DNA from: Serripes groenlandicus
Taxonomy: Eukaryota; Mollusca; Bivalvia; Cardiida; Cardiidae
Reading direction: 5' to 3'
NCBI GenBank assembly: GCA_031761405.1
Contig: JASEVX010000175.1
Location: 1 to 64,000 of the forward strand
DNA: 64,000 nt
In this document: one piece after another, positions 9,200 to 20,930 of the stretch
Layout of the letters: every line of letters starts with the position of its first letter
How positions within the stretch are numbered: the stretch's first letter is position 1
The notes under the pieces: generated by a model
Told to the model about the DNA's origin: nothing
Database searches by the model: none
The model's input: the letters and a program-made list of their open reading frames with translations, nothing else
Program-made: the position numbers and the translations under genes

Positions 9200-10399
9200 T
9201 TAGTTTTCCGACATCGGATTAGATCTAGAAATGTCGGCATTAATCGCATGACCCGGTGCTGCACTCATGTTGTTTGTGTGATCATTAGAGTAAGGACGAT
9301 TATTCCCGTTTTGTCCATAATTGTTGTGACGCGGCTTTCCACTTCCGTCATTTTGTCTAGGTCTGGGGTTCGGGTTACGCGGACATGATCCCCAAAAGTG
9401 ATCAAGTGCATTACAGCCGAAACATGTTTTGGGATATTGTTGAGACTGTGTCGAACTTTTGCGCGCGCTAGCAGATTCTATTTTGTCGAGGCGGATTTCG
9501 ATGCGTTTAATCATTGTTTCTATATCTGGTTTTTCATCACGACCGCCAACCGAATCAAACGCCCTGACGTTTGAAATTGAAGATCCGAGAATCGACTCGT
9601 ACCTTTCTATTACAGAAACGACCTCATTAATTGTCCTGCAATTGTTATCCATGCATCTGCACTTCATTTCCGTAGACACTAATTTATAAAGGTGGTTTAC
9701 GGCTAGCCGTTCTTGTGAACTATGATCAAAGTCGGGGTAGGCTTTTTGAGCGAGCTGACGAAGGTCATCTGCTAGTGAAGTAATACTTTCGCCTTTATTG
9801 CGACGTCTATTTTCTAGTTTATCTAGCCACAGACACTGGTGTTTACTGCTACTTCCGAATCTATTGGACAGACGAGTTGACAGAGCTCTGTAGTCTCGTC
9901 GCTCGTTTTCAGTGAGGCTCGTGTAAAAGTTTCGCGCGGCGCCTCTTAAACTAGCGGCTAGCATCAAAACACGAGTTCGGTGATCCCACATCGATAATTC
10001 AGCGCAGTCTTCGAAATGAGATGCGTATAATTCGAAATTACATGTTCCATCGAACGTGTCGGGTTTCATTATTGTTGCATGATGTGATCTATGCGGCACT
10101 TGAACGTCGCCGCGATTGTTGAAATATTCCTGTCGACTACTCTGGTCACAAGAAGTAAACCTTGATGTATTGTCATAACTGTTGTTTACATTATTTGAAT
10201 AGTTGTTTGGTCCGTTTCTAAAGCGTACGCGCGTCATATCATCACCATCATGCTTAGACATGTCATGCCTTCTGTCATCATTGCTTACATTAGAATGAAA
10301 ACTTTGACTGAAAGAAACGGTTGGTTCGTCGACTCTATCGACTGTCTCATTTTCCGAGCTTTGAACATTGAAGAAAATGTCAGGGTCTGGCGAAGCCAT
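9200..10399 (-). CDS. gag: Gag polyprotein, complete copy
   Basis: Full-length 399-aa gag with the same capsid-like core and the CCHC knuckle, which has intact Cys and His ligands. The stop codon TAA (9200-9202) directly follows GAA AAC. The pol frame, offset by -1, is open from only about six codons before this stop. Nothing in the ORF is broken, so it could still supply particle protein for itself and its relatives. Confidence 0.92.
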   Translation of the reverse strand: MASPDPDIFFNVQSSENETVDRVDEPTVSFSQSFHSNVSNDDRRHDMSKHDGDDMTRVRFRNGPNNYSNNVNNSYDNTSRFTSCDQSSRQEYFNNRGDVQVPHRSHHATIMKPDTFDGTCNFELYASHFEDCAELSMWDHRTRVLMLAASLRGAARNFYTSLTENERRDYRALSTRLSNRFGSSSKHQCLWLDKLENRRRNKGESITSLADDLRQLAQKAYPDFDHSSQERLAVNHLYKLVSTEMKCRCMDNNCRTINEVVSVIERYESILGSSISNVRAFDSVGGRDEKPDIETMIKRIEIRLDKIESASARKSSTQSQQYPKTCFGCNALDHFWGSCPRNPNPRPRQNDGSGKPRHNNYGQNGNNRPYSNDHTNNMSAAPGHAINADISRSNPMSEN

Positions 10400-10522
10400 G
10401 TTTATTAAAAGGGAGGAGACTTAAACTACACTGTTGAATATATATAGAACTTTTTAAAACAATCTACGTTTCTGAATGACGCGGCTCGATCAATCGATTA
10501 AATTTGGCAATGTCTTAATCGA

Positions 10523-10536
10523 CACTTCTGACACCA
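10523..10536 (-). other. Primer binding site, complete copy
   Basis: Identical to the site in the left copy and equally placed after the 5' LTR, so reverse transcription could be primed from this copy. Confidence 0.75.
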
Positions 10537-10540
10537 AAAT

Positions 10541-11896
10541 TGTAAGCACCCCAGCCTACGACTGAGCGGTAACTTTATCAGGCTATTTATCTTGTCAGGA
10601 TACCTGAGTAGAATTGCACGTATAAACAAGGCTCTACGTAGAAGTTTCTCTCTCTCTATAGTCGTTGTTGTAGTTCTAATTAAGCTGTAGAGAAGTTCGA
10701 TGCAGGGTTGTGTAGGTTCTAGTAAGAGTTGTAGTTAGAGCACCGTTTATACTGAACGAGAATTCGTAGTGAATTGCATAGACCTCGGAATAACGTAGCG
10801 TAAAAAGAAATAACGAATTCAAAGTCTTTTGAAGTTTAAATAATGCATAATGTTTAATAATAATAATAATAATTCAACCAAATGATGATGATGATGATGA
10901 ATAACGTTTAACAATTAAGTGACCAGCCGCCGAAACGCACCAAGCATACCCATGCAGTTGCTTTAATTTGTAGCGAACATAATAAAGTTGGAGATAATAA
11001 ATGGCATGGCTATTTTCCCCTATATAGTTGTTATAAATACTTAGGTTAATAACCTTTCGGAATAACGTAGCTCGATGTTTCTGTTTGGTGATTCATTGTT
11101 GTCTAAAATTCAAAGGGCGGTTTCAAACTTGACGACTGGTAAAGAGGACTGGTGCGTTGCGACTTTTATAGCCATTGGATGCTGGCGAGGATGCTGGCGA
11201 GCTGCAATCCAATCAGAGGCGCTCTTTCAGATGCCAGCATACTGGCAACTCTGAATGAGTGCTTCGGTCGGATTTGACAGCCGAAGAAAACAACACTATT
11301 ACTTCTATAATAATAAATCGGTATGCCATAAGGGTAGAAACCGAAACCACAGGAGATTAGAAATAATCCTATTAAATAATCATTCATTTCAACATACGTA
11401 GAAAACATCTGAAACGACGAATCGAGTGCGCCAGCATCGGCCCAGCATTCCGCAAAATAAACGAACAAATAGTTCTTCGCCAGCATCGATAAATAGCTGG
11501 GAATAAACTATTATTCACAGCTAAAAAACATATTTCTTAAATACTATCAATATAAGTAATAATGTAAAACTCTTAATACATTGTATAATTAAGTGCATAT
11601 CCTAAAATGCCTGAAAAGGAAATTCATACGCCGTGACCGGAAAATACACATGGCGCCACCAGTCCAAAATGTAAATAGATAACAGCTATGCTGGCGATTC
11701 AAATTCTGGGGTAATAAGTTAATGAGAATCATAAAATGGAGACTAGATCAGTCGTACATATCATAATCCATTTAACTATGTCAGCGAATGTGGAAAATCG
11801 GGCTGTTTCGAGATGAAAATCAAGTAAGTGTCAAATATAACTTGTACATATACCCGGATACACTTATATTCGGATATGCCTGTGCAGGCTATTACA
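10541..11896 (-). repeat. 5' LTR of the complete element
   Basis: Same length as the LTR at 3568-4923, differing at about six sites, mostly in the U3 half (for example near 10984, 11005, 11319 and 11835). The right flank beyond 11896 is unrelated to the polypurine tract found at 4924, so this is the outer end of the tandem array. Confidence 0.9.
11163..11170 (-). promoter_or_regulatory. LTR promoter TATA box (outer 5' LTR)
   Basis: The same TATAAAAG and adjacent CCAAT as in the shared LTR, unchanged. This copy would drive the complete element. Confidence 0.55.
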
Positions 11897-13080
11897 ATAC
11901 AGTGCTGTTATTAAGGAATAATTATAAGATTTGTGAATTCCACATACACTTTTCAAGATGTTTGTCAGAATATTTGAATTTTATTATTTTTCAATAAAAC
12001 CACAAAACAGACAATTTAGGATTTGCATACAATAGCACTTCATTTTACCTTTCCTCTTTTAAAGTCAACAGTGGACACCTTTGCAGCAATCTACTTTTAA
12101 AACAATGAGATAAGGGTTAAATCGCTGAAGGCATGAGTTTTCTCTTTTTCTCAAAATGATATTAGCTTGGCATCCTAATTATATCATACTTTAACAAATG
12201 TTGAAATGTAGTCCAATATTTATAAATTAGACCACCTTCGAAATATAATATCAACTAAACAGTTAAATCTCATTGAAATTGTTGTATAATTTAAACTTAA
12301 TTTCGAACATAAACTTAGCCCTACAACATGTTGATTTATTTTAATTCTTTCCTTCCTTTTTTATAATGAAAATAACAAACTACTCATGTTTTAAAATTAT
12401 AATATGATGAGCGCCCTTGTGTCAATGATGCATAACACTATGCAGATCGGAAGCAATATGCCTTTAGGGAATTAAATGACACATTTAAAATAGTCAAGGA
12501 CGAAATAATTTTGTACGAAAGACCCGATTCTTTCTTATTCGCAGAGGTGTCGTTCTTGAAGCTCTCTTTATAGGCAGAGAGTGTTCGTTCAAAGTCATTT
12601 TCCCATTAAAACCAGTTTTATCTCGATTTGTTCTTTTCTTCAGTTGTTTTGAACCAAATAAACATTTTAAATCACCTATAATTTACTATTTGTAAGTGAG
12701 TGTAAAGAGCGGCTCTCTGCAAAAGAGATTGATCTACGCAGTTGGTATTCGCGAGTCACGCAGGTGCGCGTAAGTAAACAAATTAGACTGCGACGTAAAT
12801 GTTTGTAGTTATCGCCTTTTGATTACATGTAGTATATAGTGTAAAATAAATGTATACCAGTCTAGCTAATAGGGACTGTTTTGTCTTCGTAAATAAAACA
12901 AAATCAAAGTACTGAAGTACTGGTAACGAATTATTTTGAACATTTGTAAAATCTAATTTATGAATGCAATTGATCATGCTATTGCACAATTTAGTCTATT
13001 TTATTATTATTAATATTTTTGTCCAGAGATTTTTTTTATCAGTTGACAGTTTTAGTAATTGTAGCATTTCAACGAGGATG
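11897..13080. other. AT-rich unannotated stretch
   Basis: No convincing gene. A short piece at 12885-12905 recurs at 26050, suggesting old dispersed repeat material. Confidence 0.3.
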
Positions 13081-13600
13081 CGAGCGTTTAACATGCACAC
13101 TAACTCTTTCACTGCGTAAAGTCTGTCAAAACACCCATGGCATATTTGTGAGATTTACATTGTTAGTTCGATTTGTTTTCGTCACCAGGGGCGGATCCAG
13201 GATTTCGGCTTATATTATAACTATGTTTCATGTGAGTGAATTAATTATTATAAATCTATAATGTTTAACAAATCGCATAAATAAGAATTAAAAAAAAAGA
13301 AAAAAGAACAATTCTTATTAGGACTCGAACTCGCGTCCATAAGTAGTCCATGATTAGTAGTTCTACACGCTCTCCATTGCACCACGGTACTTTGATACAA
13401 CGTATGAGCGTTACTTTCGTATATAGATTAAGGTAACTGAATGCGCGCGTATGTAAACCATGATCTATAATTAGAAAGCCCCTTTGATCATCGTTATCAT
13501 GTTGGAAAAAGGAGAAACAACGGCGATGCGAGCGTTTAAAATGCACACTGACTATTTCACTGAGCTCTGCGTAGTGGCATATTTGTGAGATTAACATTGT
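13080..13600. repeat. Pair of diverged direct repeats around a tRNA-like piece
   Basis: About 13078-13165 and 13528-13600 share GCGAGCGTTTAA, a TGCACACT block and a GGCATATTTGTGAGATT block. The segment between them holds a tRNA-like sequence. Confidence 0.5.
13316..13392 (-). repeat. tRNA-like sequence (probable SINE head)
   Basis: The minus strand shows an A-box-like TGGTGCAATGGAGAGCG and a B-box-like GAGTTCGAGTCC. Acceptor pairing is poor, so it is more likely a tRNA-derived repeat than a tRNA gene. Confidence 0.4.
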
Positions 13601-13939
13601 TCTATACAGCGTGGGGTCGACTTCTAGTGAATGGGCATACGACTAAAATTCATACTCGTGGCTTATACGTACCTGCCGACAAATGAAATATATATGCGCG
13701 TACTGTTAATTTGATATTTTCTAGAAAATTGATTATCTATGATGATTCGATAGTATAATTATGACTTCACTGTATTGAAATAACACGTAGAAGTCATTTT
13801 AATATCGAAAAAATACTAGGACTATTTAGGTGCAGCGAATGTGTATTCTAAGCGGAAGTGTAGTTTAACCGTGACTTCCGGAATCAAACACGATCGCGTT
13901 AACTGTATTCTTTTTTGAGAAAAAATAATTCGTTAAAAA

Positions 13940-14158
13940 CATAAATGCGAGTCCAAATAAAGAAACTGAAAATACCTAAAACATCGGAATATTTATTTCA
14001 TTTTAGATGTGTCATTACTTAGTGTTTTTAAACAAACACAATTGTAATATGTTCAAGACATCTAAATGTGTTTCTTTCTAATAATAGTCCCCCCTCCCAT
14101 GTGATTTCAGAAAACCTATTAAAAATAGAAGTCGCGGGCTTCTGCCCGGCGACTAATA
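13940..14158 (+). repeat. Dispersed repeat, copy 1
   Basis: About 215 bp closely related to 26085-26305, including the block ending GGGCTTCTGCCCGGCGACTA. Both copies keep the same order of blocks. Family not recognised. Confidence 0.65.
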
Positions 14159-14763
14159 AAGCAGAACACTTTTGAAAATCATTGTGCCAACGCTTCCCGC
14201 TTTATTCAGTTAAACTTATTATTCCCGTAATATGTTCCAATTCGCCGGCCTCTAATTTAGGTTTAGAGAAAAAGGGTAAGTAAGTTGTAAAACTATCAGA
14301 TATCATAAACGGTTATGAGGTCTCCTGTTACTATCTCGATTATATAACTGATTCTCGCTCAATAAGTTCAGAGAGCGGTCATACAGGGCATGAATAAATG
14401 GTCTCTTCCTTTATTCCTTTCCTCTGTGTTTTGAATTAAGGTTTAATTAATGTCTTTCGGATAAACATACACAAGGATAATATAATATTTTGCATAACCT
14501 TTTTTTGTATCAAAAGTAGCACTTTCAACAATAAGGGTAAGTCCATATATGTTGATGCAAATAAGATGTAAAATGTGTTACATTCATGTATACAGTCAAA
14601 TTGTTTCAACAACAATACACTTATCCATGATAATACCAAGGTAGTGTTATTGCATTATTTACTGCGAATGGACAGATACTCAAATTATTCTTTAAGGTTA
14701 ATTAGCGCATCTGCGTATTCCGATCAGGATCAGCATTGCACACACAAATTAGTCATGGAAAGT
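14159..14763. other. No feature recognised
   Basis: AT-rich with no supported gene or clear repeat. Confidence 0.25.
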
Positions 14764-14994
14764 TTAACCCTTTCCCTCATAAAGACGCTTTCTGGCGCAT
14801 CTACAGCAGACGGCTTTTTGAAAACATAGTGACAAAAGGAGAAATTGCACAACACGTTCAGTTTCTCCTTTTGACACTCTGTTTTCAACTTTTAGTCTTA
14901 TGTTTTCCATTCAAATATAGAGATTTTCCATTTTTTGTAAAAAATATGTTCAAAGTCGTCTGCTACAGAATTGCCGTATGAGGGAAAGTGTTAA
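14764..14994. mobile_element. TTAA foldback MITE (family M), near full length
   Basis: Family description: 220-230 bp, flanked by TTAA, termini CCCTTTCCC(A/T)CAT and their complement. Internal inverted blocks are GCAGCAGACGAC, GAAAACATTGTGGCAAAAGG and a central GAAATTGCTC/GAGCAATTTC hairpin. No coding capacity. TTAA targets plus terminal CCC recall piggyBac-type elements; that link is inference. This copy has the CCCTCAT subtype ends. Confidence 0.8.
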
Positions 14995-15033
14995 AGGATT
15001 TTTTTTTGTAACACAGAATTCATTTGTTTCTTA

Positions 15034-15287
15034 TGTGGAATAATGGAGATTATTCTGATTTAGGACGGGGTGTTCACGTATATATGAAGTATGCTAAACG
15101 ACAGGTTACATCTTAATGTAATGACTGTCTACGATATACGTAACCACCTGTCAAGAGAAGGCTCTATATAAACAAAGGAGTTACACTATTGAGGTAGACC
15201 GGCAATGGCCGTCGGCTTGTTACCCTGTCAGAGTTGTGTATTAAATATCTTATAAACTAGTTGTGTGTTTTGAGTTATTATACGACA
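15034..15287 (+). repeat. 5' LTR of the non-autonomous element
   Basis: Starts TGTGGAATAATGG and ends ATACGACA. Contains a CTATATAAA box near 15162 that could be the promoter. Confidence 0.82.
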
Positions 15288-15297
15288 GAGGTCTTTT

Positions 15298-15309
15298 TGG
15301 TGCCGTGAC
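15298..15309 (+). other. Primer binding site (tRNA-His type)
   Basis: TGGTGCCGTGAC is the exact complement of the conserved animal tRNA-His acceptor end plus CCA, recalled from known tRNA sequences. Confidence 0.75.
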
Positions 15310-17899
15310 CAGGATGAACAACAGAAGTACTTTCCACTATAGGGATCAAAGGTTGGTGCAATTTACTTGACTTTTTTAACTGTTATTTCTTGTCGTGTCA
15401 TGTCTATGAGAACGGTTTACGCAATCTTTACAGAATCTAACTGATCAGTTAACTAAATCCTTAATTTCTATTTTTTTGTCAAAATTATTCCTTAAAATTC
15501 AAAATAGTATATATTCAGGTTTGCCTATTTGCAATTAAACCTTAAAATGTTTGCGAACACAAATCAAATGCCATTTTATATACAGAAGTATTAAATTTAA
15601 ATTGCAAAGATGATTGAAATGCTCATTTCTTGCTTTATATTTTGCATGGCAGGCATTGCTAGTAAAATATGGGATTGTCAGACGGTTGTTATTTCTATCA
15701 AGCGCGGGCAGAACAATTACTATGATCAGCAATGTTCTCGCCATACTCTAGATACAATGCGAACTTTCGCGAGGATGCTAGTCTCTGTAGCTATATACCG
15801 CCAAAGAAATCCAGTAATTTCCGTTGTTAATGATCACAATTTCAAAATCAATTGTAAGTTCAAACGTTTAAACTCCGGCTTATAACAACACAAGTACATT
15901 TCATTAATATGCAAAGGGTTTAAAATGTCATATGTTTGGAAATGACAGGTGATTTCATTAACCATCAGTTGTTTTGCTATTACACAATCTTGAAAGGGGA
16001 ACAAATTCATTAGGACATTTTAATGAGTTGCTTGACAGCTCAACACTTCTAGCGATCAGCTTTGTATATCTGTTTTAGTTTGATAGTTTAGTCATTGACA
16101 GGCCTTAGTCAATTTGTTTACTCCCCGGCAGCAATAAAACGCCCCTTTGCATACACAAATTAAACATAATCATTTGAAAAGATAATTCGGTCGAATTACA
16201 TTCAAAGTAAATGTTATTTAAGTAAGATTTATATATAAGAGTTCATGAGTTCAGCATATTTCAAAGTAGCTGGTACTATACGAAGGAATTAGGTTAAAAC
16301 ATAAAGAGTTGTTAAGGTACAATATTTAAAGGATCATTTACTTCAAATGATTTGAAGTTGGTAGTATATTTAATTAGTAATGTGTATTTTGAATAATACA
16401 AAACTGTTGAGAACATATCAACATACATGTATATTCAAATGATATTGCGATCGCTTGATAAAGCGAGTGGATCGTTTTGAAATAAATACAAGATCAAGAG
16501 ATGATCTTACTGTAATGTTAGAACAGGTGAATAGCCTAATATTCCTAACATACATGGTGTTAACCTATTTGTTTACTGAATAGTAATGATAAAAGCAGTA
16601 GGGACAAGTTTTAAGAGACAATCGCTTTCTATACGGACAGATTTCAATAGGTAAATTGTTCATATACTTACCTTAGATAAGGCGCATAACCTTGTTTTGT
16701 TAACATGAACGGTGTTAACCGATTTTACTTGCGAGTAATAATTAAAGCTGTAGGGCTTACTTTCTAGAGATAGAAATAGATGTACATAAAATATTCATGT
16801 ATATAATTACTACCGTAAATGTTTGTTATTGTTTTAAAACTTCCACATAGTTATCTGGTATTACAAATAAATATCCAATAGATTAAATTAATTACAGTTA
16901 GATTGACTAGTTAGATTCAAAGCAAAAATTGAGAGCTGTTTTATGAACTTAGATTGCGTTAAATTGTTTCTCTTGTACATGTGCGACCTATGGAATACTG
17001 TTTAAGTCAGTAAATCACCACACACGATCCGGATATCAGCTATATTCAGATGTGTCAATGACATTGAAAGAGAAGGGTAGCAAGCCAATCTGAACTTTCC
17101 ACCTTTGACCTTACCAAATGGCGCATATGACAATTATTCATAGAGCTCGGTTCCAACAACAACAAAAAAAAATAATTAAGAGGGTAGCGGAACATCGAAC
17201 GGATCGAACGGGTACCAGACAGCTACTACGCATGCGCAGGTTCGAAACTGCGTGGGCACCAGACAGCTAACACGTTTGTAGGATTACTTCGGAGTAATGT
17301 TCCACTATTCTCCAGCCAACCAGCGATGTTTTCCACCGACTAAACAACCAACGCTGTACAACTATTAGCAGTAAAAGTGACTACTATTCCTTTTTCAAAA
17401 CCTCATTTGGTTTGAATAAAATTATCATTCGGAATCCACAAACTTCAAGTCAAACGTCATAACAATTCCCCTACGGCACTTTCAAAATATGTTTCACGAT
17501 CGGACGATGGACGATACAGGGAAGACAGGAACAAAACAACCTGAGGCGATATCAACCAACGATTTCGTGGCAGAATGCACATTATGGAACAATCATTCAC
17601 CTTAAAGTTGCAAACACTACAGATTCCAAAAAGAGACCTAAAGACACTCATTTATTATTATATTGTAATGACACTCATTTATTATTATATTGTCAATTAA
17701 TATTGAATAGTATGACTATGTGTATGTTTATGTCTCACCATACGTTGAGATGTGTGTTTAACGTCAATTCCTTATTTATCATGTTTTATTGTTTGTTAAA
17801 ATATTATTATTGATTGGAGGTTTAATGACCTTTCATCTTAGTTTTCAGCCTACGCATAGTGATGGATATTTCTCCTTTTTTCAAAATGACATTAGGAGG
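15310..17899 (+). other. Internal region of the non-autonomous element
   Basis: No ORF over about 90 codons. Two imperfect copies of a ~75-bp block (16547-16620 and 16702-16770) share GGTGTTAACC and a GCTGTAGGG-like core. The 3' part (17165-17660) is GC-richer and may be a relic of coding sequence, but I could not assign it. Confidence 0.5.
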
Positions 17900-18153
17900 T
17901 GTGGAATAATGGAGATTATTCTGATTTAGGACGGGGTGTTCACGTATATATGAAGTATGCTAAACGACAGGTTACATCTTAATGTAATGACTGTCTACGA
18001 TATACGTAACCACCTGTCAAGAGAAGGCTCTATATAAACAAAGGAGTTACACTATTGAGGTAGACCGGCAATGGCCGTCGGCTCGTTACCCTGTCAGAGT
18101 TGTGTATTAAATATCTTATAAACTAGTTGTGTGTTTTGAGTTATTATACGACA
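17900..18153 (+). repeat. 3' LTR of the non-autonomous element
   Basis: The single visible difference from the 5' LTR is T to C near 18083, which implies recent transposition. Confidence 0.82.
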
Positions 18154-18180
18154 TGTGTTGAACCTAAGACAGGTCTTATT

Positions 18181-18204
18181 GACGCCGCGTGGAAGCGCGG
18201 CGTC
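18181..18204. repeat. GC-rich perfect hairpin
   Basis: GACGCCGCG and CGCGGCGTC pair fully around a six-base loop, in an otherwise AT-rich area just outside the LTR element. Confidence 0.6.
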
Positions 18205-19117
18205 AGTATGGGATAGGTTTTAATTTTGTACCATGGGGTGACGTAATCGAAAAGGGAGCAACCAACACATATTATTGTAAAGAAAAACTCTGTAATATGT
18301 TTGAAAAAACAGCCTTTATGATTGAATAAATTGTATTAACTGATTTAAGAAACAACAAGATACAACATATGTACATCTTTTACCGTTGTTACAAAACTTT
18401 AGACAAATTTAAATTGTTTTTAATAATTGTTCCCCAACTAACTAAGCTAAGCTTTTTTTATGACTTGGTTCACTAGGCTACGCTTTTTAAATTGTTTGGT
18501 TTACTGCTCTGACGAGCTCAGAAAAAAGATTCGGGTGATGTTTTTTCCTATTTATTTTTGTTGTATAACTAAACTTAAAACGTTCCTCCCCATACAGTTG
18601 TTCATTCAGACCATTGTATTCTTGCTATATGTTGATTATACATGAGAACTTTTTCTTTTAATTTCATAAATGTTTAATATTGATATTAAATATCTGTAAA
18701 CGTGTTAGAATTATTTGTATCTTTTATTTATATACTCTCGTTTTTTGTTATCATACTTCTGCTCAACTGGAATGAGAATAGACTTCCCTCTCTCCTTCCA
18801 AAGCTTGTGTCACACTTAACTTATAACTAGAGGCATTAACACTTAATAGTTAATATCTGTTAATATTTCAGTATCTATGTTTTTTGGTTATCTAATTGAT
18901 CTAGTTAGAGCAGATTTAAAATTAAGAAACTGAAGTATGACACTTTATTGTTGCAGTCAATGTTAAGCAAACGGTAAACCAAATGGTTTGAAGACTTAAC
19001 TTGTCATTTCATGACTAAACTTTACATGCTGAATATCACAGATCGTAGCATATAAAGTGTATAATCCCTACGTCATTTTGCTCTTGATAACATTTTATTA
19101 TAGACTATGGTATCCAG
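18205..19117. other. No feature recognised
   Basis: AT-rich, without a supportable gene. Confidence 0.25.
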
Positions 19118-19325
19118 GTGAGCAATAAAGGAACATCTTGGCCTTCTTGTTTAAGATAAAGGTACATTTGGCCTTCTTGTTCAAAATAGTTACATCTTGT
19201 CCGTTTGAACAAGTTATTTAAATGAATTGAACTGCATCTGCTTCCCTTTAAGTCATGCTTTAAAATCATGCGCAGCGTCTTTGATGCTTAGCATCAAAAT
19301 TCGTCTTGTACTTATTGTCATGCTG
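19118..19325 (-). repeat. Terminal fragments of hairpin-ended elements
   Basis: 19118-19160 reads on the minus strand as the AACAAGA..GCTCACCTG start used by the tandem-core elements described at 50346. 19265-19320 resembles the hairpin end of the element at 25251-25756 (GATGCTTAGCATC then TCGTCTTGTACTT). Confidence 0.5.
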
Positions 19326-19440
19326 GTTTTCACAGTTACAGCGTCAACTCAATGAAGGTGCTTCGCTCATTAGTGCTATCAGCGCTTTGATTGTCGAATG
19401 TAGTGACCTGCAGTTTGTAGCACCGGTTACTACACTACAT

Positions 19441-19620
19441 TTCTGCAGCAGACGACTTTGAACATATTTTGTCAATAAATAGAAAATCTCTATAAACGAA
19501 TGGATAACCTATGACTAAAAGTGAAAAATATTGTGGCAAAATGAGAAATTGCTCTACTGTTTTCAAAAAGCCGTCTGCTGCAGAGGCGTCAGGAAGCGTC
19601 TATATGAGGGAAAGGGGTAA
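19441..19620. mobile_element. Family M MITE, left end missing
   Basis: Starts inside GCAGCAGACGAC and ends ATGAGGGAAAGGGGTAA; the left terminus and TTAA are lost. Confidence 0.7.
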
Positions 19621-20058
19621 TACTCTTTCGCAATAACTTCATTGCGTCATTTTAGATCAAGTGGTGTGCAATCCTTTTTTTCTGGAATGTTCCAATGCGG
19701 ACGATTATAAAATGAGACGTGTCTGGGTCTTATGCTGCAAAGTTGTATGTGGGAAAGGGTTAATTCATATGCATACATTGAAGACTCGGTCGAGTCTGTG
19801 TAACCGCACTGTTTCACATTAACCTTCACTGTCTGTGTATATCAACTCCAGTATTGCGTCTTTTGATGAAGCTAGAAGTGTTGCGCTTATTTCATTGTTC
19901 ACAAATATAACTTTAATTTGAACCCACCCGAACAGAAATTAAGCAATTCACACGGCGTGCCAGCATTTCGCAAAACGCATAGTGCATTTCGCAATTTGCA
20001 ATTCGCATGGCGCGCCGGCTTTCCATATTTCAACGAGCGTATGGCCTATATAGATAAG

Positions 20059-20736
20059 TATTTTGGTAAACCAACACGTGTTTGTTTTCTTTTAATATTT
20101 GGAATCCCAAGGGTTTTTCACTTTCATTATTGAAACTTAAAAAAAACAGTAAAAATGATGAGGCGTGAAATGCCGACTGGATACTAACTCAATGGGAAGA
20201 GAAGCACGAGTACATTTCGATACACTAATTTATACAATCGTACGACATATAGATTTTGATTCATGCGGAATTTTCGAATGTTTATTATACTCGACCCTGA
20301 TGACGAACACTATAACAACATATGTGCGTTTTCACCAACTCTTTATTGTATGTCATAAACTGTGTTTTCATTTAAAGAATTCACAAATCGAATGCAAATG
20401 TATGCTTGATGTATATGTGTTTGACACTATTTTCAACATTATTTAACTTATTCATGATCCCTGTGTAAACCAACCAGTATTTTAGTAAACCAACATGTGT
20501 TTTTTCTTTCTTTTAATATTTGGAATCCCAAGAGTTTTTTAACTTTCATTATTGAAACTTAAAAAAACCCAGTGACCCTGATGACGAACACTATAGCAAC
20601 ATATGTGCGTTTTCACCAACTATTTAATATCTATCAGAAACTGTGTTTTCATTTTAAAAATTCACAAATCGAATGCAAATGTATGTTTGATGTATATGTG
20701 TTTGACGACATTTTCAACATTATTTAACTTATTCTA
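20059..20736 (+). repeat. Tandem duplication with internal deletion or insertion
   Basis: 20059-20460 and 20473-20736 align in two blocks (about 90 and 165 bp). The first copy has about 140 extra bases (20152-20290). No coding potential is evident. Confidence 0.75.
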
Positions 20737-20757
20737 GCACTCCACTAGCATGACCGA

Positions 20758-20830
20758 CGCAAGCGGTCATCGAACCAGGAACACCCCGTTACAAATCCCC
20801 AACGCTAACCACTTTGCCACGGCGGATATC
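20758..20830 (-). repeat. SINE-A head, minus strand
   Basis: The minus strand reads CCGCCGTGGCAAAGTGGTTAG followed by a CTGGTTCGATGAC B box, nearly the same as the head of the SINE at 20931. Confidence 0.6.
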
Positions 20831-20930
20831 TGAAAATGTATGTACGCCATTATAATAAAATATTCTCTGCACAATGGACAGGTCAATAGTCGAGGCTTGA
20901 AGCATTAGTTAGTGTAGCCATAAGGAATCC

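Larger units (their letters stand above)
3568..11896 (-). mobile_element. Complete chimeric Ty3/gypsy LTR retrotransposon carrying a zinc-finger gene
   Basis: On the minus strand the order is 5' LTR (10541-11896), primer binding site, gag, protease-RT, captured zinc-finger and Ser/Thr-rich coding region, short 3' untranslated part, polypurine tract (4924-4934) and 3' LTR (3568-4923). Both LTRs are 1356 bp, begin TGTAA and end TTACA in the minus reading, and differ at about six positions, so the insertion is young. The internal region is 5617 bp. The RT palm motifs place it in Ty3/gypsy. No RNase H and no integrase can be read anywhere in the internal region, so it would need those in trans. 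Flanking target duplications cannot be tested because the left neighbour is another copy rather than host DNA. Confidence 0.9.
15034..18153 (+). mobile_element. Non-autonomous LTR retrotransposon with tRNA-His primer site
   Basis: Two 254-bp direct repeats with TG..CA ends (15034-15287, 17900-18153), differing at one base, flank 2.6 kb without a substantial ORF. A primer site complementary to the 3' end of tRNA-His lies 10 bases after the first repeat, and a short purine run (AGGAGG) abuts the second. Such a primer site, lying a little off the LTR, is familiar from BEL/Pao-type elements, but no pol remains to confirm this. The expected 4-5 bp target duplication is absent. Confidence 0.82.
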
